Shown here: one piece after another, positions 9,101 to 18,314 of the stretch
How the letters are laid out: each line of letters opens with the position of its first letter
Numbering within the stretch: the first letter of the stretch is position 1
NCBI GenBank assembly: GCA_020251025.1
Contig: JADCDI010000025.1
Span: 1-63,788, forward strand
Source of the DNA: Rhodobacter sp.
GTDB taxonomy: Bacteria > Pseudomonadota > Alphaproteobacteria > Rhodobacterales > Rhodobacteraceae
Length of the DNA: 63,788 nucleotides
Direction of reading: 5' to 3'
Program-made: the position numbers and the translations under genes
Notes under the pieces: generated by a model
Told to the model about the DNA's origin: nothing
Seen by the model: only the letters and a program-made list of their open reading frames with translations
Database searches by the model: none

Positions 9101-10074
9101 GCGCGCCGGACGCGCCCGTTGTCCTGACCTGCGGTGAGCCTGCGGGGATCGGCCCCGAAACCGCCGTGGCGGCGCGCCGCAGGCTTGGGGCATCCGTCCC
9201 GTTCTTCTGGATCGGCGATCCGCGCCATCTGCCCGCAGGGGCAGACTGGCAGGCAATCACCGCACCGGATCAGGCCCCGGCGCTTCCTGCCGGTGTCCTG
9301 CCGGTTCTGGTGCATGAATTTCCCGCAGCGGCCCGGCCCGGCCACCCCGACCCGGCAAATGCCGCCGATGTCGTCGCAGTCATTGCGCGGGCCGCCGGTC
9401 TGGTGCAGTCGGGTGCTGCATCTGCCCTTTGCACCGCGCCGATCCACAAGAAGGCGCTGATGGACGGGGCCGGCTTTGCCTTTCCGGGCCATACCGAGTT
9501 TCTGGCCCATCTGGCCGGGGTCGGGCGGGTGGTGATGATGCTGGTCTGCCCGGGCCTGCGCGTGGTGCCTGCGACCATACACATCCCGCTGGCCGATGTT
9601 GCCCGCAGCCTGACGGCGCAGCTTCTGGAAGACACCATCCGGCTGACCCATGCCGGGCTGATCCGCGATTTCGGCATTCCGGCCCCCCGCCTGGCCGTGG
9701 CCGGGCTGAACCCGCACGCGGGCGAAGGCGGCGCGATGGGCCGCGAGGAGATTGAGCTGATCATCCCGGTGCTGGACGATCTGCGTGCCGGGGGGTTCCT
9801 GCTGGACGGGCCGAAACCGGCAGACACGATGTTTCATGCCGCAGCACGGGCCCGGTATGATGCGGCCATTGCGATGTATCACGACCAGGCGCTGATCCCC
9901 GTCAAGACAATCGATTTTGCGGGCGGCGTGAATGTGACGCTGGGCCTGCCGTTCATCCGCACCTCGCCGGATCACGGCACCGCCCTTGATATCGCCGGTC
10001 AGGGTAGGGCCGACGCCTCGAGCCTGGTTGCGGCGCTGCGGCTGGCCGCAGACATGGCCGTGGCGCGGCGGTGA
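9097..10074 (+). CDS. pdxA: 4-hydroxythreonine-4-phosphate dehydrogenase
   Basis: PdxA, 325 residues, oxidises 4-phosphohydroxy-L-threonine in the DXP-dependent pyridoxal phosphate pathway. Family motifs include GEPAGIGPE near the start, the HTEFLA segment, GLNPHAGE, and the metal-binding [10 protein letters not shown] followed by [13 protein letters not shown]. The ATG overlaps the surA stop. surA-pdxA-rsmA is a widely conserved order in Proteobacteria. Confidence 0.94.
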   Translation: MSAPDAPVVLTCGEPAGIGPETAVAARRRLGASVPFFWIGDPRHLPAGADWQAITAPDQAPALPAGVLPVLVHEFPAAARPGHPDPANAADVVAVIARAAGLVQSGAASALCTAPIHKKALMDGAGFAFPGHTEFLAHLAGVGRVVMMLVCPGLRVVPATIHIPLADVARSLTAQLLEDTIRLTHAGLIRDFGIPAPRLAVAGLNPHAGEGGAMGREEIELIIPVLDDLRAGGFLLDGPKPADTMFHAAARARYDAAIAMYHDQALIPVKTIDFAGGVNVTLGLPFIRTSPDHGTALDIAGQGRADASSLVAALRLAADMAVARR

Positions 10075-10111
10075 AACACCCTGCCCCCAAAGCCCGCAAG
10101 GACAGTCCCCC

Positions 10112-10954
10112 GTGGCAAGGATAGACGGGCTTCCGCCCCTGCGCGCCGTCATTGCAGAGCATGGCCTGGTTGCCAGGCGGCAGTTGGGCCAGAACTTCCT
10201 GCTGGACATGAACCTGACCGCAAAGATTGCCCGTCTGGCCGGCGATCTTTCGGCCTGCGACGTGCTCGAGGTGGGCCCCGGCCCCGGCGGGCTGACGCGC
10301 GGGCTGCTGGCCGAAGGGGCCCGGCATGTGCTGGCGGTGGAAAAGGATGCGCGCTGCCTGCCGGCGCTGCGCCAGATTGCGGCGGCCTGCCCCGGCAGGC
10401 TTGATGTGGTGATCGGGGATGCCCTTGAGCTGGATGTCGCGGCCCGGCTGACCCCGCCGATCCGGGTCATCGCCAACCTGCCCTACAATGTCGGCACCGA
10501 ACTGCTGATCCGCTGGCTGACCCCGCCCCAATGGCCACCGTTCTGGGAAAGCCTGACCCTGATGTTCCAGAAAGAAGTGGCCGAACGGATCGTGGCGCGC
10601 CCCGGATCAAAGGCCTACGGCCGTCTTGCCCTGATGTCGCAATGGCGGGCCGATCCGAAGATCGTACTGACCTTGCCGCCCGAGGCCTTCACCCCCGCGC
10701 CGAAAGTGCATTCGGCGGTCGTCCATTTCACGCGGCGTGACGCGCCGCTTTTTCCGGCGGATCAGCGCGTGCTGGAACGGGTCACGGCAATGGCCTTCAA
10801 CCAAAGGCGCAAGATGCTGCGGTCCAGTCTGAAGGGCCTCGGCGCGGATATCGAAGACAGGATCCGCGCCGCCGGGCTGACACCCACCGCCCGCGCGGAA
10901 GAGATATCCCTGGAAGGGTTTTGCGCCCTGGCGCGCGAGGTGGCGCGGGCCTGA
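10112..10954 (+). CDS. rsmA: 16S rRNA dimethyladenosine transferase RsmA (KsgA)
   Basis: 280-residue SAM-dependent methyltransferase that dimethylates two adjacent adenines in helix 45 of 16S rRNA late in small-subunit assembly. SAM-binding [13 protein letters not shown] and catalytic [11 protein letters not shown] motifs are present, plus the N-terminal [11 protein letters not shown] signature. Start is GTG 10112, placed by an AAGGACA Shine-Dalgarno about 8 bases upstream and by family length. It is the last gene of the lptF operon and is convergent with the DUF4167 gene, 14 nt away. Confidence 0.93.
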   Translation: MARIDGLPPLRAVIAEHGLVARRQLGQNFLLDMNLTAKIARLAGDLSACDVLEVGPGPGGLTRGLLAEGARHVLAVEKDARCLPALRQIAAACPGRLDVVIGDALELDVAARLTPPIRVIANLPYNVGTELLIRWLTPPQWPPFWESLTLMFQKEVAERIVARPGSKAYGRLALMSQWRADPKIVLTLPPEAFTPAPKVHSAVVHFTRRDAPLFPADQRVLERVTAMAFNQRRKMLRSSLKGLGADIEDRIRAAGLTPTARAEEISLEGFCALAREVARA

Positions 10955-10968
10955 CGGCTGCCGCAGCC

Positions 10969-11859
10969 CTACTCGGCGGCTTCCGCAGGGCCGGAAGATC
11001 CGCCATCGGGCGCATCGCTGCGCGGCTTGCGCGGAATGCGCGGCTTTTTCGGGGCAAGAGGCGGGGCTTGCGGTGCAGCGGCGCTTGCGGCCTGCGCGGC
11101 AGGCTGCTGGGCCGGAACCCGGGCGTCCTGACCGGCCGGATCAGCCTGCTGTGCCTTCGCGGGCCGCAGGGGCCGCTCGCCACGCGGCCTTCGGTCTTCG
11201 TGGCGGTCCTGCCGCCGTTCCTGGGGCGCTGTGCCCCGGTCGGGAAACGGGCCGCGGTCGCGCTTGTCGGGACGGTCGCCCCGCGGCGCGGCACCCTGGT
11301 CGGCGCGCCGGGTTTCGGGTGTTTCAACCAGACCGCTGTCAGAGATTTCTTCAATGAAATCCATCATCGATGCCGACCGGACGGGCGCGGCATCAGGCTG
11401 CGGTTCGTCGCGCGGATCGGGCCGGTCGTTGCCGTAGCTGCGGTCGCGGTTTGGCGCGCTGCCGTGCTGCTGGCCACCCTGGCCGGCTGTGCCCGGATTG
11501 CCCTGCCCGCCCTGATAGGCGGTCTGCCCGGTTTGCCCCCCCGGATGACCCTGGGTCTGGCCGGCGCCCTGCGCATGATCATGGGGACGGCGCTGATCCT
11601 GCTCTGCCGCAAGCTCGCGCTGGGCTTCGGCAAGCATCCGCGTATAGTGCTCGGCGTGCTGCATGAAATTCTCTGCCGCGACCCTGTCGTTGGACAATTG
11701 GGCGTCACGGGCCAGGAAGTGGTATTTCTCGATGATCTGCTGGGGCGTGCCGCGCACCTTGCCCTCGGGACCCGAGCTGTCGAAGACGCGGTTGATGATA
11801 TTGCCGATCGACCGGGGCCGGTTCGACTTGGAGCGCGAACGTGATTTCGATGATCTCAT
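10969..11859 (-). CDS. DUF4167 domain protein
   Basis: 296-residue protein. The N-terminal about 80 residues are the basic, conserved DUF4167 domain (rich in Arg/Ser/Lys at the start, then a segment with RGTPQQIIEKYHFLARDA). The rest is low-complexity, rich in Gln, Pro, Ala, Arg and Gly, and ends in a basic KKPRIPRKPR stretch, so it is probably disordered and may bind nucleic acid. Start ATG 11859 is chosen over an open 26-codon extension because the family begins there. It follows prfA-prmC on the same strand, a conserved neighbourhood. Function unknown. Confidence 0.85.
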   Translation of the reverse strand: MRSSKSRSRSKSNRPRSIGNIINRVFDSSGPEGKVRGTPQQIIEKYHFLARDAQLSNDRVAAENFMQHAEHYTRMLAEAQRELAAEQDQRRPHDHAQGAGQTQGHPGGQTGQTAYQGGQGNPGTAGQGGQQHGSAPNRDRSYGNDRPDPRDEPQPDAAPVRSASMMDFIEEISDSGLVETPETRRADQGAAPRGDRPDKRDRGPFPDRGTAPQERRQDRHEDRRPRGERPLRPAKAQQADPAGQDARVPAQQPAAQAASAAAPQAPPLAPKKPRIPRKPRSDAPDGGSSGPAEAAE

Positions 11860-12016
11860 GTTTTCCGTTGTTCCGGATGGGGTCTGGCATTGCCCGAAGT
11901 GCCTGTGTCCTGTCGCGCGCATTGCCTGCATGGGCAAGGTCGACCGATGTCAGGCTTGCGAGAAGGACATATTCGTGGGGCGGCCAAGAAACCGACGCCC
12001 CGCGTCCTTAAGCGCG

Positions 12017-12044
12017 ACTAAACACGCGGCAGGCGGTGTGACAA
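12017..12044 (-). promoter_or_regulatory. Candidate sigma-70 promoter for the DUF4167 gene
   Basis: On the minus strand, TTGTCA (12039-12044), a 16-bp spacer and TTTAGT (12017-12022), lying about 160 bp upstream of the DUF4167 start in the 260-nt gap after prmC. The -35 matches five of six consensus bases. This would let the gene be expressed separately from prfA-prmC. Confidence 0.4.
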
Positions 12045-12119
12045 GGGGTTTCCACCGGACCCTTGCGGAAAAACAGCGATTTCGGCACAGATGTGGCGAT
12101 TTTCCTTCACAACCCGCCG

Positions 12120-12950
12120 TTACGCCGCGACGGCTGAAACCACGCGGTCCCGTCCATCCATGTCCTGCAGCACGGTGACGGCCTGCAATCCCGCAGTTTG
12201 GCACAGGGCGGCAACCGCAGCGCCCTGGCTTGCGCCGGTTTCAAGCAGAATACGGCCCCCAGGCACCAGGACAGACCGGACATCCCGCAGGATGCTGCGG
12301 CAGGCATCCAGCCCATCCCCCCCAGGGGTCAGCGCAAGCCGGGGTTCCCACAGGCGCACCTCCGGGGAAAGGGCGGGCAGCTCGGCCTCGGCGATATAGG
12401 GCGGATTGGCCACGACAAGGTCAAACCGGCCCCTGACGGCGCTGAGCCAGTCCGACTGAAGAAAGGTCGCCCGCCCTGCCACCGACAGGGCGGCGGCATT
12501 GGCGGCGGCAACGGACAGGGCCTTGGGGGACAGATCAACACCTGTGCCGGTGGCCCCGGCCCGTTCGGCCAGAAGCGTGATCAGGATCGCCCCCGATCCG
12601 GTTCCCAGATCAAGCACGCGGCTGAATTCCCCGTCCAGCGCTGCGGCAATCAGCGTTTCGGTTTCAGGGCGGGGGTCCAGCACATCGGGCGTGACCCGGA
12701 ACCAGCGCCCCCAGAACAGCCGCCCCCCAACAATCTGGCTGACCGGCTGGCGCGATGCCCGCGCCGTTACGGCCGCCTCAAAGCGGGCGGCGGCGGCACC
12801 GGACAGCGCATCGGCAAGCACCGGGGTCAGCCGGTCTGGCGGGATCCCGATGGCAAAGGCCAACAGCAGGCGCAGGTCGCGCGCCGCCCCCTCTACCCCC
12901 GCCGCCTGCAGGCGCGGCAGGGCGGCACGCAGCGCCTCGGCGCCCGTCAT
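12120..12950 (-). CDS. prmC: Release-factor glutamine methyltransferase PrmC
   Basis: 276 residues; methylates the glutamine of the GGQ motif in release factors, improving termination. SAM-binding [10 protein letters not shown] and catalytic NPPYI motifs are present. Its start overlaps the prfA stop by ATGA, so enzyme and substrate are made from one transcript. The 260 nt after it (to 11860) hold only the leader of the DUF4167 gene. Confidence 0.94.
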   Translation of the reverse strand: MTGAEALRAALPRLQAAGVEGAARDLRLLLAFAIGIPPDRLTPVLADALSGAAAARFEAAVTARASRQPVSQIVGGRLFWGRWFRVTPDVLDPRPETETLIAAALDGEFSRVLDLGTGSGAILITLLAERAGATGTGVDLSPKALSVAAANAAALSVAGRATFLQSDWLSAVRGRFDLVVANPPYIAEAELPALSPEVRLWEPRLALTPGGDGLDACRSILRDVRSVLVPGGRILLETGASQGAAVAALCQTAGLQAVTVLQDMDGRDRVVSAVAA

Positions 12951-14002
12951 GCCTCCATCTCGGCCAGTTTCGATGCCTGGTCATGCGCCGCCAGGGCATC
13001 GATGACTTCGGTCAGATCACCGGCCATGATCTGGGGCAGGGAATACAGCGTCAGGTTGATGCGGTGGTCGGTCATCCGCCCTTGCGGAAAGTTGTAGGTG
13101 CGGATGCGTTCGCTGCGGTCGCCCGAGCCCACCTGGGATTTGCGGTTTGCAGCACGGGCGCTGTCGATGCGGGCGCGTTCCAGATCGAACAGGCGCGCGC
13201 GCAGGACCTGCATCGCAATCTCGCGGTTGCGGTGCTGCGACTTTTCCGACGACGTCACGACGATGCCGGTGGGCAGATGCGTGATGCGCACGGCCGAATC
13301 CGTGGTGTTCACATGCTGCCCGCCGGCCCCCGATGCGCGCATGGTGTCGATGCGGATATCCCCGGCGGGAATATCGACATCGATCTCTTCCGGCTCGGGC
13401 AGAACGGCCACGGTGGCGGCAGAGGTGTGGATGCGCCCCTGGGTTTCGGTTTCGGGCACGCGCTGCACCCGGTGAACGCCCGATTCGTATTTCAGGCGCG
13501 CGAAAACGCCATCCCCCTGGACATGGGCCGTCACATCGCGGATGCCGCCCAGATCGCTTTCCTGCAGGTCCAGAATGTCAAACCGCCAGCCCTGCTGTTC
13601 GGCATGGCGCTGGTACATCCGCAGCAGATCGGCGGCAAACAGGGCCGCCTCCTCGCCGCCCGTGCCGGGGCGGATTTCCAGGATCGCGGGCCGTGAATCG
13701 GCGGCATCCTTTGGCAAAAGGGCAAGGCGCAACGCCTGTTCCATCCCGGGGATGCGCGCCTTCAGCTTTGGCAACTCGTCTTCGGCCAGGCTGCGCATGT
13801 CGGGATCGGCCAGCAGCGCCTCGCACCCGGCCAGGTCCGCCAGCGCATGGCGATAGGCGCTGATCTGCGTGACCACGGGCCTGAGGTCGCTGTATTCGCG
13901 GCTGAGTGCCGCAATCTCGGCAGGGGGGGCACCTGCGGCAAGCCTTGCCTCGAGAAACTCGAAGCGCTGCGTGATCCGGGCGAGTTTTTCCAGCAAAACC
14001 AT
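12947..14002 (-). CDS. prfA: Peptide chain release factor 1
   Basis: RF1, 351 residues, recognises UAA and UAG. The GGQ motif for peptidyl-tRNA hydrolysis is at residues 227-229 (GAGGQHVN). The codon-recognition tripeptide region reads PET at about residues 183-185, where many RF1 proteins have PAT or PxT. Start ATG 14002 gives the family N-terminus [10 protein letters not shown]; the frame is open 12 codons further upstream. Coupled to prmC. Confidence 0.94.
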   Translation of the reverse strand: MVLLEKLARITQRFEFLEARLAAGAPPAEIAALSREYSDLRPVVTQISAYRHALADLAGCEALLADPDMRSLAEDELPKLKARIPGMEQALRLALLPKDAADSRPAILEIRPGTGGEEAALFAADLLRMYQRHAEQQGWRFDILDLQESDLGGIRDVTAHVQGDGVFARLKYESGVHRVQRVPETETQGRIHTSAATVAVLPEPEEIDVDIPAGDIRIDTMRASGAGGQHVNTTDSAVRITHLPTGIVVTSSEKSQHRNREIAMQVLRARLFDLERARIDSARAANRKSQVGSGDRSERIRTYNFPQGRMTDHRINLTLYSLPQIMAGDLTEVIDALAAHDQASKLAEMEA

Positions 14003-14047
14003 GCCGCGCGGTGTGGCCCATGCGCCGGGGCCGGTCAAGGGGGTGGG

Positions 14048-14938
14048 TCAGGCGGCGCTTCCGTCGGGGCGCTGGCCCATAAGGGGGGACCAGACCTGGC
14101 GGCGGGGCGGGAACATGATCAGGGTGAACAGCCCGAAAACAACAATGTCCGACAGGGGCCGCAAGACAAGGATCACAACCTGAAAGGTACCATCGGCATT
14201 TCCGGCCTGCGGGCCGTAATTGATAAGAAGAAAGCCTGCGTTAACCATCAAGTGGCCCAGCGCCGGAAGCCAGATGTTACCGCCCAGCACCGCCCAGACG
14301 CCAAAAATGCCGCCGATCACTATTGCCGAGGGCAAGTGAAACACCAGTTTCCACAGCCAGCCATGGTCCGCCGCGTTCCCATCAAGAAAGTAGCCCGGAA
14401 CGTGCAGCAGACCGAACAGCACTGCCGAAACGGCCACGGCAACCACCGGGCGGACCCAGACCCGGGCAGCGCCCTGAAGCATGTAGCCGCGCGACAGCAC
14501 CTCTTCCGCCATAACCTGGGCCCCATAGGCCGCAAACAGGAACAGGGCAAGGCGCGAGACGGCCGGATCGGTAAAGATCGCCCCCGGCCTCGCGTCGCCC
14601 GCGCTGGCCAGAACGGTGAACAGGCCATGTGCGGCAAGTCCGGCCAGCACGGCCAGAATCATCTGGCGCCCCCCGGGCCAAGGCCCCAGAACACTGCGCA
14701 TCGGCCTTCCATGCAGCAGCCGCGTGGCGATCAGGATCGTGGCGACGGGAAAGAGATAGCCGAAAAGGTGCAGCCCCGGCCAGGCGTCAAACACCGCTGC
14801 GGGCAACAGATCAATAAGTGCCAGCCCGGCAAACAACGCGGCAACGGCAGCGGCAACCCCGAAAACATAAAGCAGGGGTGACCCCCGGTCGGCCCGGCCT
14901 GCGTACAGGAATTGATCGCTGGACTGCTGATCGGTCAT
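14048..14938 (-). CDS. CPBP family intramembrane metalloprotease
   Basis: 296-residue protein with about eight hydrophobic segments. It carries the CPBP (Abi, CAAX-protease-like) motifs in order: EEVLSRGYM, FGLLHVP and GHLMVNAG, which supply the Glu and His residues of the membrane-embedded active site. Bacterial members are involved in processes such as bacteriocin immunity or protein maturation, but the substrate here cannot be told. Start 14938 (MTDQQSSDQF) is preferred; the frame stays open to 15010. It lies downstream of the DUF1499 gene on the same strand, probably co-transcribed. Confidence 0.8.
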   Translation of the reverse strand: MTDQQSSDQFLYAGRADRGSPLLYVFGVAAAVAALFAGLALIDLLPAAVFDAWPGLHLFGYLFPVATILIATRLLHGRPMRSVLGPWPGGRQMILAVLAGLAAHGLFTVLASAGDARPGAIFTDPAVSRLALFLFAAYGAQVMAEEVLSRGYMLQGAARVWVRPVVAVAVSAVLFGLLHVPGYFLDGNAADHGWLWKLVFHLPSAIVIGGIFGVWAVLGGNIWLPALGHLMVNAGFLLINYGPQAGNADGTFQVVILVLRPLSDIVVFGLFTLIMFPPRRQVWSPLMGQRPDGSAA

Positions 14939-15011
14939 TGATGCACCCGCAACCGGTTGTCCCCGCGCAAGCGGATATACCGGCAAAGCCCGCGCTTCCA
15001 GCGCATTCAAA

Positions 15012-15464
15012 TCAGCGGGTCAAACGGGCAACCCAGTCTTCGACCCGGGCGCGGTTCACACCGAAATCGCTTTGCCCGAAACGGGACCGGGCAAAGATCA
15101 GCACCTGTGACCCGGTCGCGGTGGGCAGGATGCGAACCGAAGTATAGTCGGGAAAGCCCATGGCGGCAGAGCGGGTCAGGTAGGTGACGAAATCACCCTG
15201 CCCCGCCAGCCGGGTGGTGCGCGGTGTGGCCAGGGCGACGGCATCAAGCCGGGCCGCAGCCTGATCCGGCGGCAGGGGCAGCTCGAGCGGTCCGGCGTCT
15301 CCGCCGGCGGCCAGAAGATAGCTGTTCTGCGCCCCGCGATCCGTCACCGTTGCGGGGTCAACATGCCAGACCGCAGGGTCTGACGGCACCAGCCGCACCC
15401 AGGCGGCAAACCCCAACGCTGCCAGAACGCCAAGACCAAGGATCAGTTTTGCCAGCTTCTTCAT
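15012..15464 (-). CDS. DUF1499 family protein
   Basis: 150-residue protein with one N-terminal membrane segment or uncleaved signal (about residues 5-24) and a DUF1499 domain behind it, with the conserved FARSRFGQSDFGVNRARVEDW stretch near the C-terminus shortened here as FARSRFGQSD. Function of the family is unknown; the protein should face the periplasm. It is 16 nt downstream of the agmatinase gene and may belong to the same transcript. Confidence 0.75.
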   Translation of the reverse strand: MKKLAKLILGLGVLAALGFAAWVRLVPSDPAVWHVDPATVTDRGAQNSYLLAAGGDAGPLELPLPPDQAAARLDAVALATPRTTRLAGQGDFVTYLTRSAAMGFPDYTSVRILPTATGSQVLIFARSRFGQSDFGVNRARVEDWVARLTR

Positions 15465-15480
15465 GCGATTCGCCCCATCT

Positions 15481-16449
15481 TCATGCCCGCCGTGCCTTTG
15501 CCCAGGCGAACAGCGCGATCAGGTCATAGGCCACATGCGCCCCTGCAACGGCGGTGGCCCCGGTCGTGTCATAGGGGGGCGACACCTCGACGATATCGCC
15601 GCCCACCAGATTGATGCCGGCCAGATCGCGCAGCATCGCCGCCGCCTGCCAGCTGGCCAGCCCGCCCCAGACCGGCGTGCCGGTGCCGGGCGCAAAGGCG
15701 GGGTCCAGCGCATCGATGTCGAAGGTGAGGTACACCGGCCCTTCGCCGACAATGGCGCGGGCCCTCGCAACGGCGGCGGCAGCGCCCTTTTCGTGCACCT
15801 CGCGCGCATCGATCACCGAGACGCCAAGATAATCGTCGGTATGGGTGCGGATGCCGATCTGGACAGACCGCTGCGGATCGACAAGCCCGGCCTTCACCGC
15901 CTTGTACATCATCGTGCCATGGTCGATGCGGCTGTCATCGTCATCCTGCCACAGGTCGGAATGGGCATCGAAATGGATCACACCCATCGGCCCGTATTTC
16001 CGGGCATAGGCGCGCAGGATGGGATAGGTGATGTAGTGATCCCCCCCCAGCGTCACCGTCCCGGCCCCGGCGGCCAGAATGGTGCGGATATGGGCCGTCA
16101 GCGCATCGGGAAAATCGCTGACCCTGGCATAATCAAAGGCCAGATCGCCGTAATCGATCACGCCCAGGTCTTCCAGCGGATCAAACCCCCAGCCAAAGGG
16201 CGGATCAAAAGGCAGCAGGGCCGAAGCCTCGCGGATGGCGCGGGGACCAAAGCGGGTGCCGCTGCGATGGGTGACGGCCTGATCAAAGGGCACGCCGGTG
16301 ACGGCCAGATCAACACCCGTCAGATCCTTGGTATAGGTCCGCCGCAGAAAGCTTGTGGCACCGCCAAAGGCATTCTCGAAGGCATAGCCGCGCAAGCCCT
16401 TGCGGGTAAAGGCGCTGTCCACTTCGTTCCGTGCGTCTTCCAGTGCCAT
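15481..16449 (-). CDS. speB: Agmatinase family ureohydrolase
   Basis: 322 residues. All metal-binding motifs of the arginase/agmatinase superfamily are present: GGDH at 135-138, HFDAHSD at 159-165 and FDIDALDPAFAPGTG at 243-257. Agmatinases split agmatine into putrescine and urea. Alphaproteobacterial relatives include guanidinobutyrase and guanidinopropionase, so the guanidino substrate is not certain. Its start overlaps the stop of the upstream aminotransferase gene (TGATG), consistent with a two-step pathway in which the product amine is transaminated. Confidence 0.82.
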   Translation of the reverse strand: MALEDARNEVDSAFTRKGLRGYAFENAFGGATSFLRRTYTKDLTGVDLAVTGVPFDQAVTHRSGTRFGPRAIREASALLPFDPPFGWGFDPLEDLGVIDYGDLAFDYARVSDFPDALTAHIRTILAAGAGTVTLGGDHYITYPILRAYARKYGPMGVIHFDAHSDLWQDDDDSRIDHGTMMYKAVKAGLVDPQRSVQIGIRTHTDDYLGVSVIDAREVHEKGAAAAVARARAIVGEGPVYLTFDIDALDPAFAPGTGTPVWGGLASWQAAAMLRDLAGINLVGGDIVEVSPPYDTTGATAVAGAHVAYDLIALFAWAKARRA

Positions 16450-17843
16450 CAGCCGATCCTCACGCCTTCCCTGACAAGGCTGTCGGCAACCTGCGCTATC
16501 GCCTTGCCCAGCACCCTTGCGACAAAATCCACGTCCCCTTCGGTAATGACAAGGGGCGGCGACATCACATTCAGATGCCCGATCGGGCGCACCATCAGGC
16601 CCATCGCCTCGCAGGCATCGGAAATCCGCTTGCCGACAGCCAGATCATCGGGCAGCAGCGCCTTGGTGGCCTTGTCGGCGACGTTTTCCACGCAGATCAT
16701 CAGCTTGCGGCCCCGCACCTGTCCGACAATCGGCAGGGCTTCCAGGTCTGCCAGTCGCTGCTCGAAGAGGGCCCCGACGCGGGCGGCATTGCCCAAAAGG
16801 TCTTCGCCTTCGATGATCTCGATGTTCCGGAGTGCTGCGGCACAGGCCACGGGATGCCCGGAATAGGTATAGCCGCTGGTGAACCACCGCGCCCCGTCTG
16901 CGGCCATGGCAGCCCAGATCCGGTCAGAAAAGATCACCGCGCCCAGCGGGATATAGCCCGAGGTCAACCCCTTTGCCGTACAGATGATATCCGGCTGCAC
17001 GCCGAATTCTTCCCAGCTGGCGAACCAGTGGCCCAGGCGGCCAAAGGCGGTGACCACCTCATCGGCGACAAACAGGATGTCATGTTTGCGGCAAACCTCT
17101 GCCATGCGGCGCAGGTAGCCTTCGGGGGGAACGATCACCCCGCCCGAGGCCTGGATCGGCTCGGCGAAGAATCCGCCGATGGTTTCGGCCCCTTCGCGGG
17201 CGATCAGCGCCTCGAATTCCGCCACCAGCCAGGTGCAGAAGGCCGCCTCATCCATGCCGTCGGGGGCGCGGTAGGGATCAGGCACGCTGAGGTGATAAAT
17301 GCCGTCTGTCTTGTAGCGGAACTGGTCCACCCGGTCGCCGGGGCGCTTGCCGATGCTTTGCGACAGGAAGGTAGAGCCGTGATAACTGTGATCGCGCGCG
17401 ACAAGGCCCATCTTGGCCGGGCGGCCCATGCAGCTTTGATAATACTGCACCATCCGCGCCGCCGTATCGATGGCGGTGGACCCGCCGGTGGTGAAATGCA
17501 CGCGGTTCAGATCGCCGGGGGCAAGGCTGGCCAGCCTGGCCGAAAGCCGGGCGGCGGGATCATTGGTCATGTCGACGAAGGTGTTTGAAAAGGCAAGCCG
17601 TTCGGCCTGTGCCGCAATCGCCTGCGCCATTTCCGGGCGGCCCAGGCCGATGTTGGTGCACCACAGGCCCCCGACCGCGTCGAAATACTTCTGCCCATTG
17701 GCATCCCACAGCCATGCGCCCTGCCCGCGCGCGATCACCAGCGCGCCCTGATCCTCGAAGGGGCCAAAGTTGGTCCAGGGATGCAGGCTGTGTGCGCGAT
17801 CCATCTCCCAGGACGATTGGGCGGCAAAGTTCAGGGCGGTCAT
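16449..17843 (-). CDS. Class III PLP aminotransferase
   Basis: 464 residues, fold type I omega-aminotransferase. PLP-binding Lys291 lies in CTAKGLTSG, the phosphate/ring motifs include GGSTAIDTA (120-128), and Asp261-Glu262 is the pyridine-nitrogen contact. Sequence layout resembles putrescine/beta-alanine-pyruvate type enzymes. Being translationally coupled to agmatinase suggests that it transaminates putrescine or 4-guanidinobutyrate-derived amines; this substrate is an inference. A promoter with an operator-like palindrome lies directly upstream (17874-17901). Confidence 0.85.
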   Translation of the reverse strand: MTALNFAAQSSWEMDRAHSLHPWTNFGPFEDQGALVIARGQGAWLWDANGQKYFDAVGGLWCTNIGLGRPEMAQAIAAQAERLAFSNTFVDMTNDPAARLSARLASLAPGDLNRVHFTTGGSTAIDTAARMVQYYQSCMGRPAKMGLVARDHSYHGSTFLSQSIGKRPGDRVDQFRYKTDGIYHLSVPDPYRAPDGMDEAAFCTWLVAEFEALIAREGAETIGGFFAEPIQASGGVIVPPEGYLRRMAEVCRKHDILFVADEVVTAFGRLGHWFASWEEFGVQPDIICTAKGLTSGYIPLGAVIFSDRIWAAMAADGARWFTSGYTYSGHPVACAAALRNIEIIEGEDLLGNAARVGALFEQRLADLEALPIVGQVRGRKLMICVENVADKATKALLPDDLAVGKRISDACEAMGLMVRPIGHLNVMSPPLVITEGDVDFVARVLGKAIAQVADSLVREGVRIG

Positions 17844-17873
17844 CGGACATTCCTCGGTTGCCTCGGGCAGGCC

Positions 17874-17901
17874 AGTGTAGCAATTTGATCAAACAGTGCC
17901 A
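17874..17901 (-). promoter_or_regulatory. Candidate promoter with palindromic operator for aminotransferase operon
   Basis: On the minus strand a TACACT -10 (17874-17879) and a poor -35-like TGGCAC (17896-17901) are 16 bp apart. The spacer contains the perfect 10-bp palindrome TTTGATCAAA (17884-17893), a position where a repressor would block polymerase. The -10 lies 30 bp upstream of the aminotransferase start. Confidence 0.35.
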
Positions 17902-17918
17902 GCCCCCGCGAGAGTCTG

Positions 17919-18314
17919 ATGTCGCGCATCGTCCTGCCCGCCCTTGTTTATGTTGCTGCCATCTTTGCCGTGGCCTTTGCGCTGGGCACGCTGCGGGTGC
18001 TTCTGGTGGTACCCTACCTGGGCGAGCTTGCCGCCGTGGCGCTGGAAGTGCCGGTTTTGCTGTGCCTGTCCTGGTTTGTGGCCGGCCGGGTGCTGCGGCG
18101 CTGGCCCCTGGCAGGCCGGGGGCAGCGGCTGGCGATGGGTGCCCTTGCCTTCGTCTGTCTGATGGCGCTGGAACTGATCCTGGCGACGGGCCTCTTCGGG
18201 CGCCCGCTGGAGGGGGTGCTGGCCGCCATGGCCACCCTGCCCGGCCTTGTCGGGCTGGCCGGGCAGATCGCCTTTGCCCTTGTTCCGGCCTTGCGCGGTC
18301 AGGTCAGGGGCTGA
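17919..18314 (+). CDS. Small integral membrane protein, unknown
   Basis: 131-residue protein with four predicted membrane helices (roughly residues 4-26, 33-56, 68-92 and 98-123) and short basic loops such as RRWPLAGRGQR. I do not recognise the family. It is divergent from the aminotransferase operon and its 3' end overlaps the convergent M20 gene by 16 bases. The long hydrophobic pattern supports a real gene. Confidence 0.6.
   Translation: MSRIVLPALVYVAAIFAVAFALGTLRVLLVVPYLGELAAVALEVPVLLCLSWFVAGRVLRRWPLAGRGQRLAMGALAFVCLMALELILATGLFGRPLEGVLAAMATLPGLVGLAGQIAFALVPALRGQVRG

Noticed and set aside
17880-17905. Sigma-54 promoter (TGGCAC ... TTGC) before the aminotransferase gene
   Set aside because: The two elements are 12 bases apart, whereas sigma-54 needs five between TGGCAC and TTGC.
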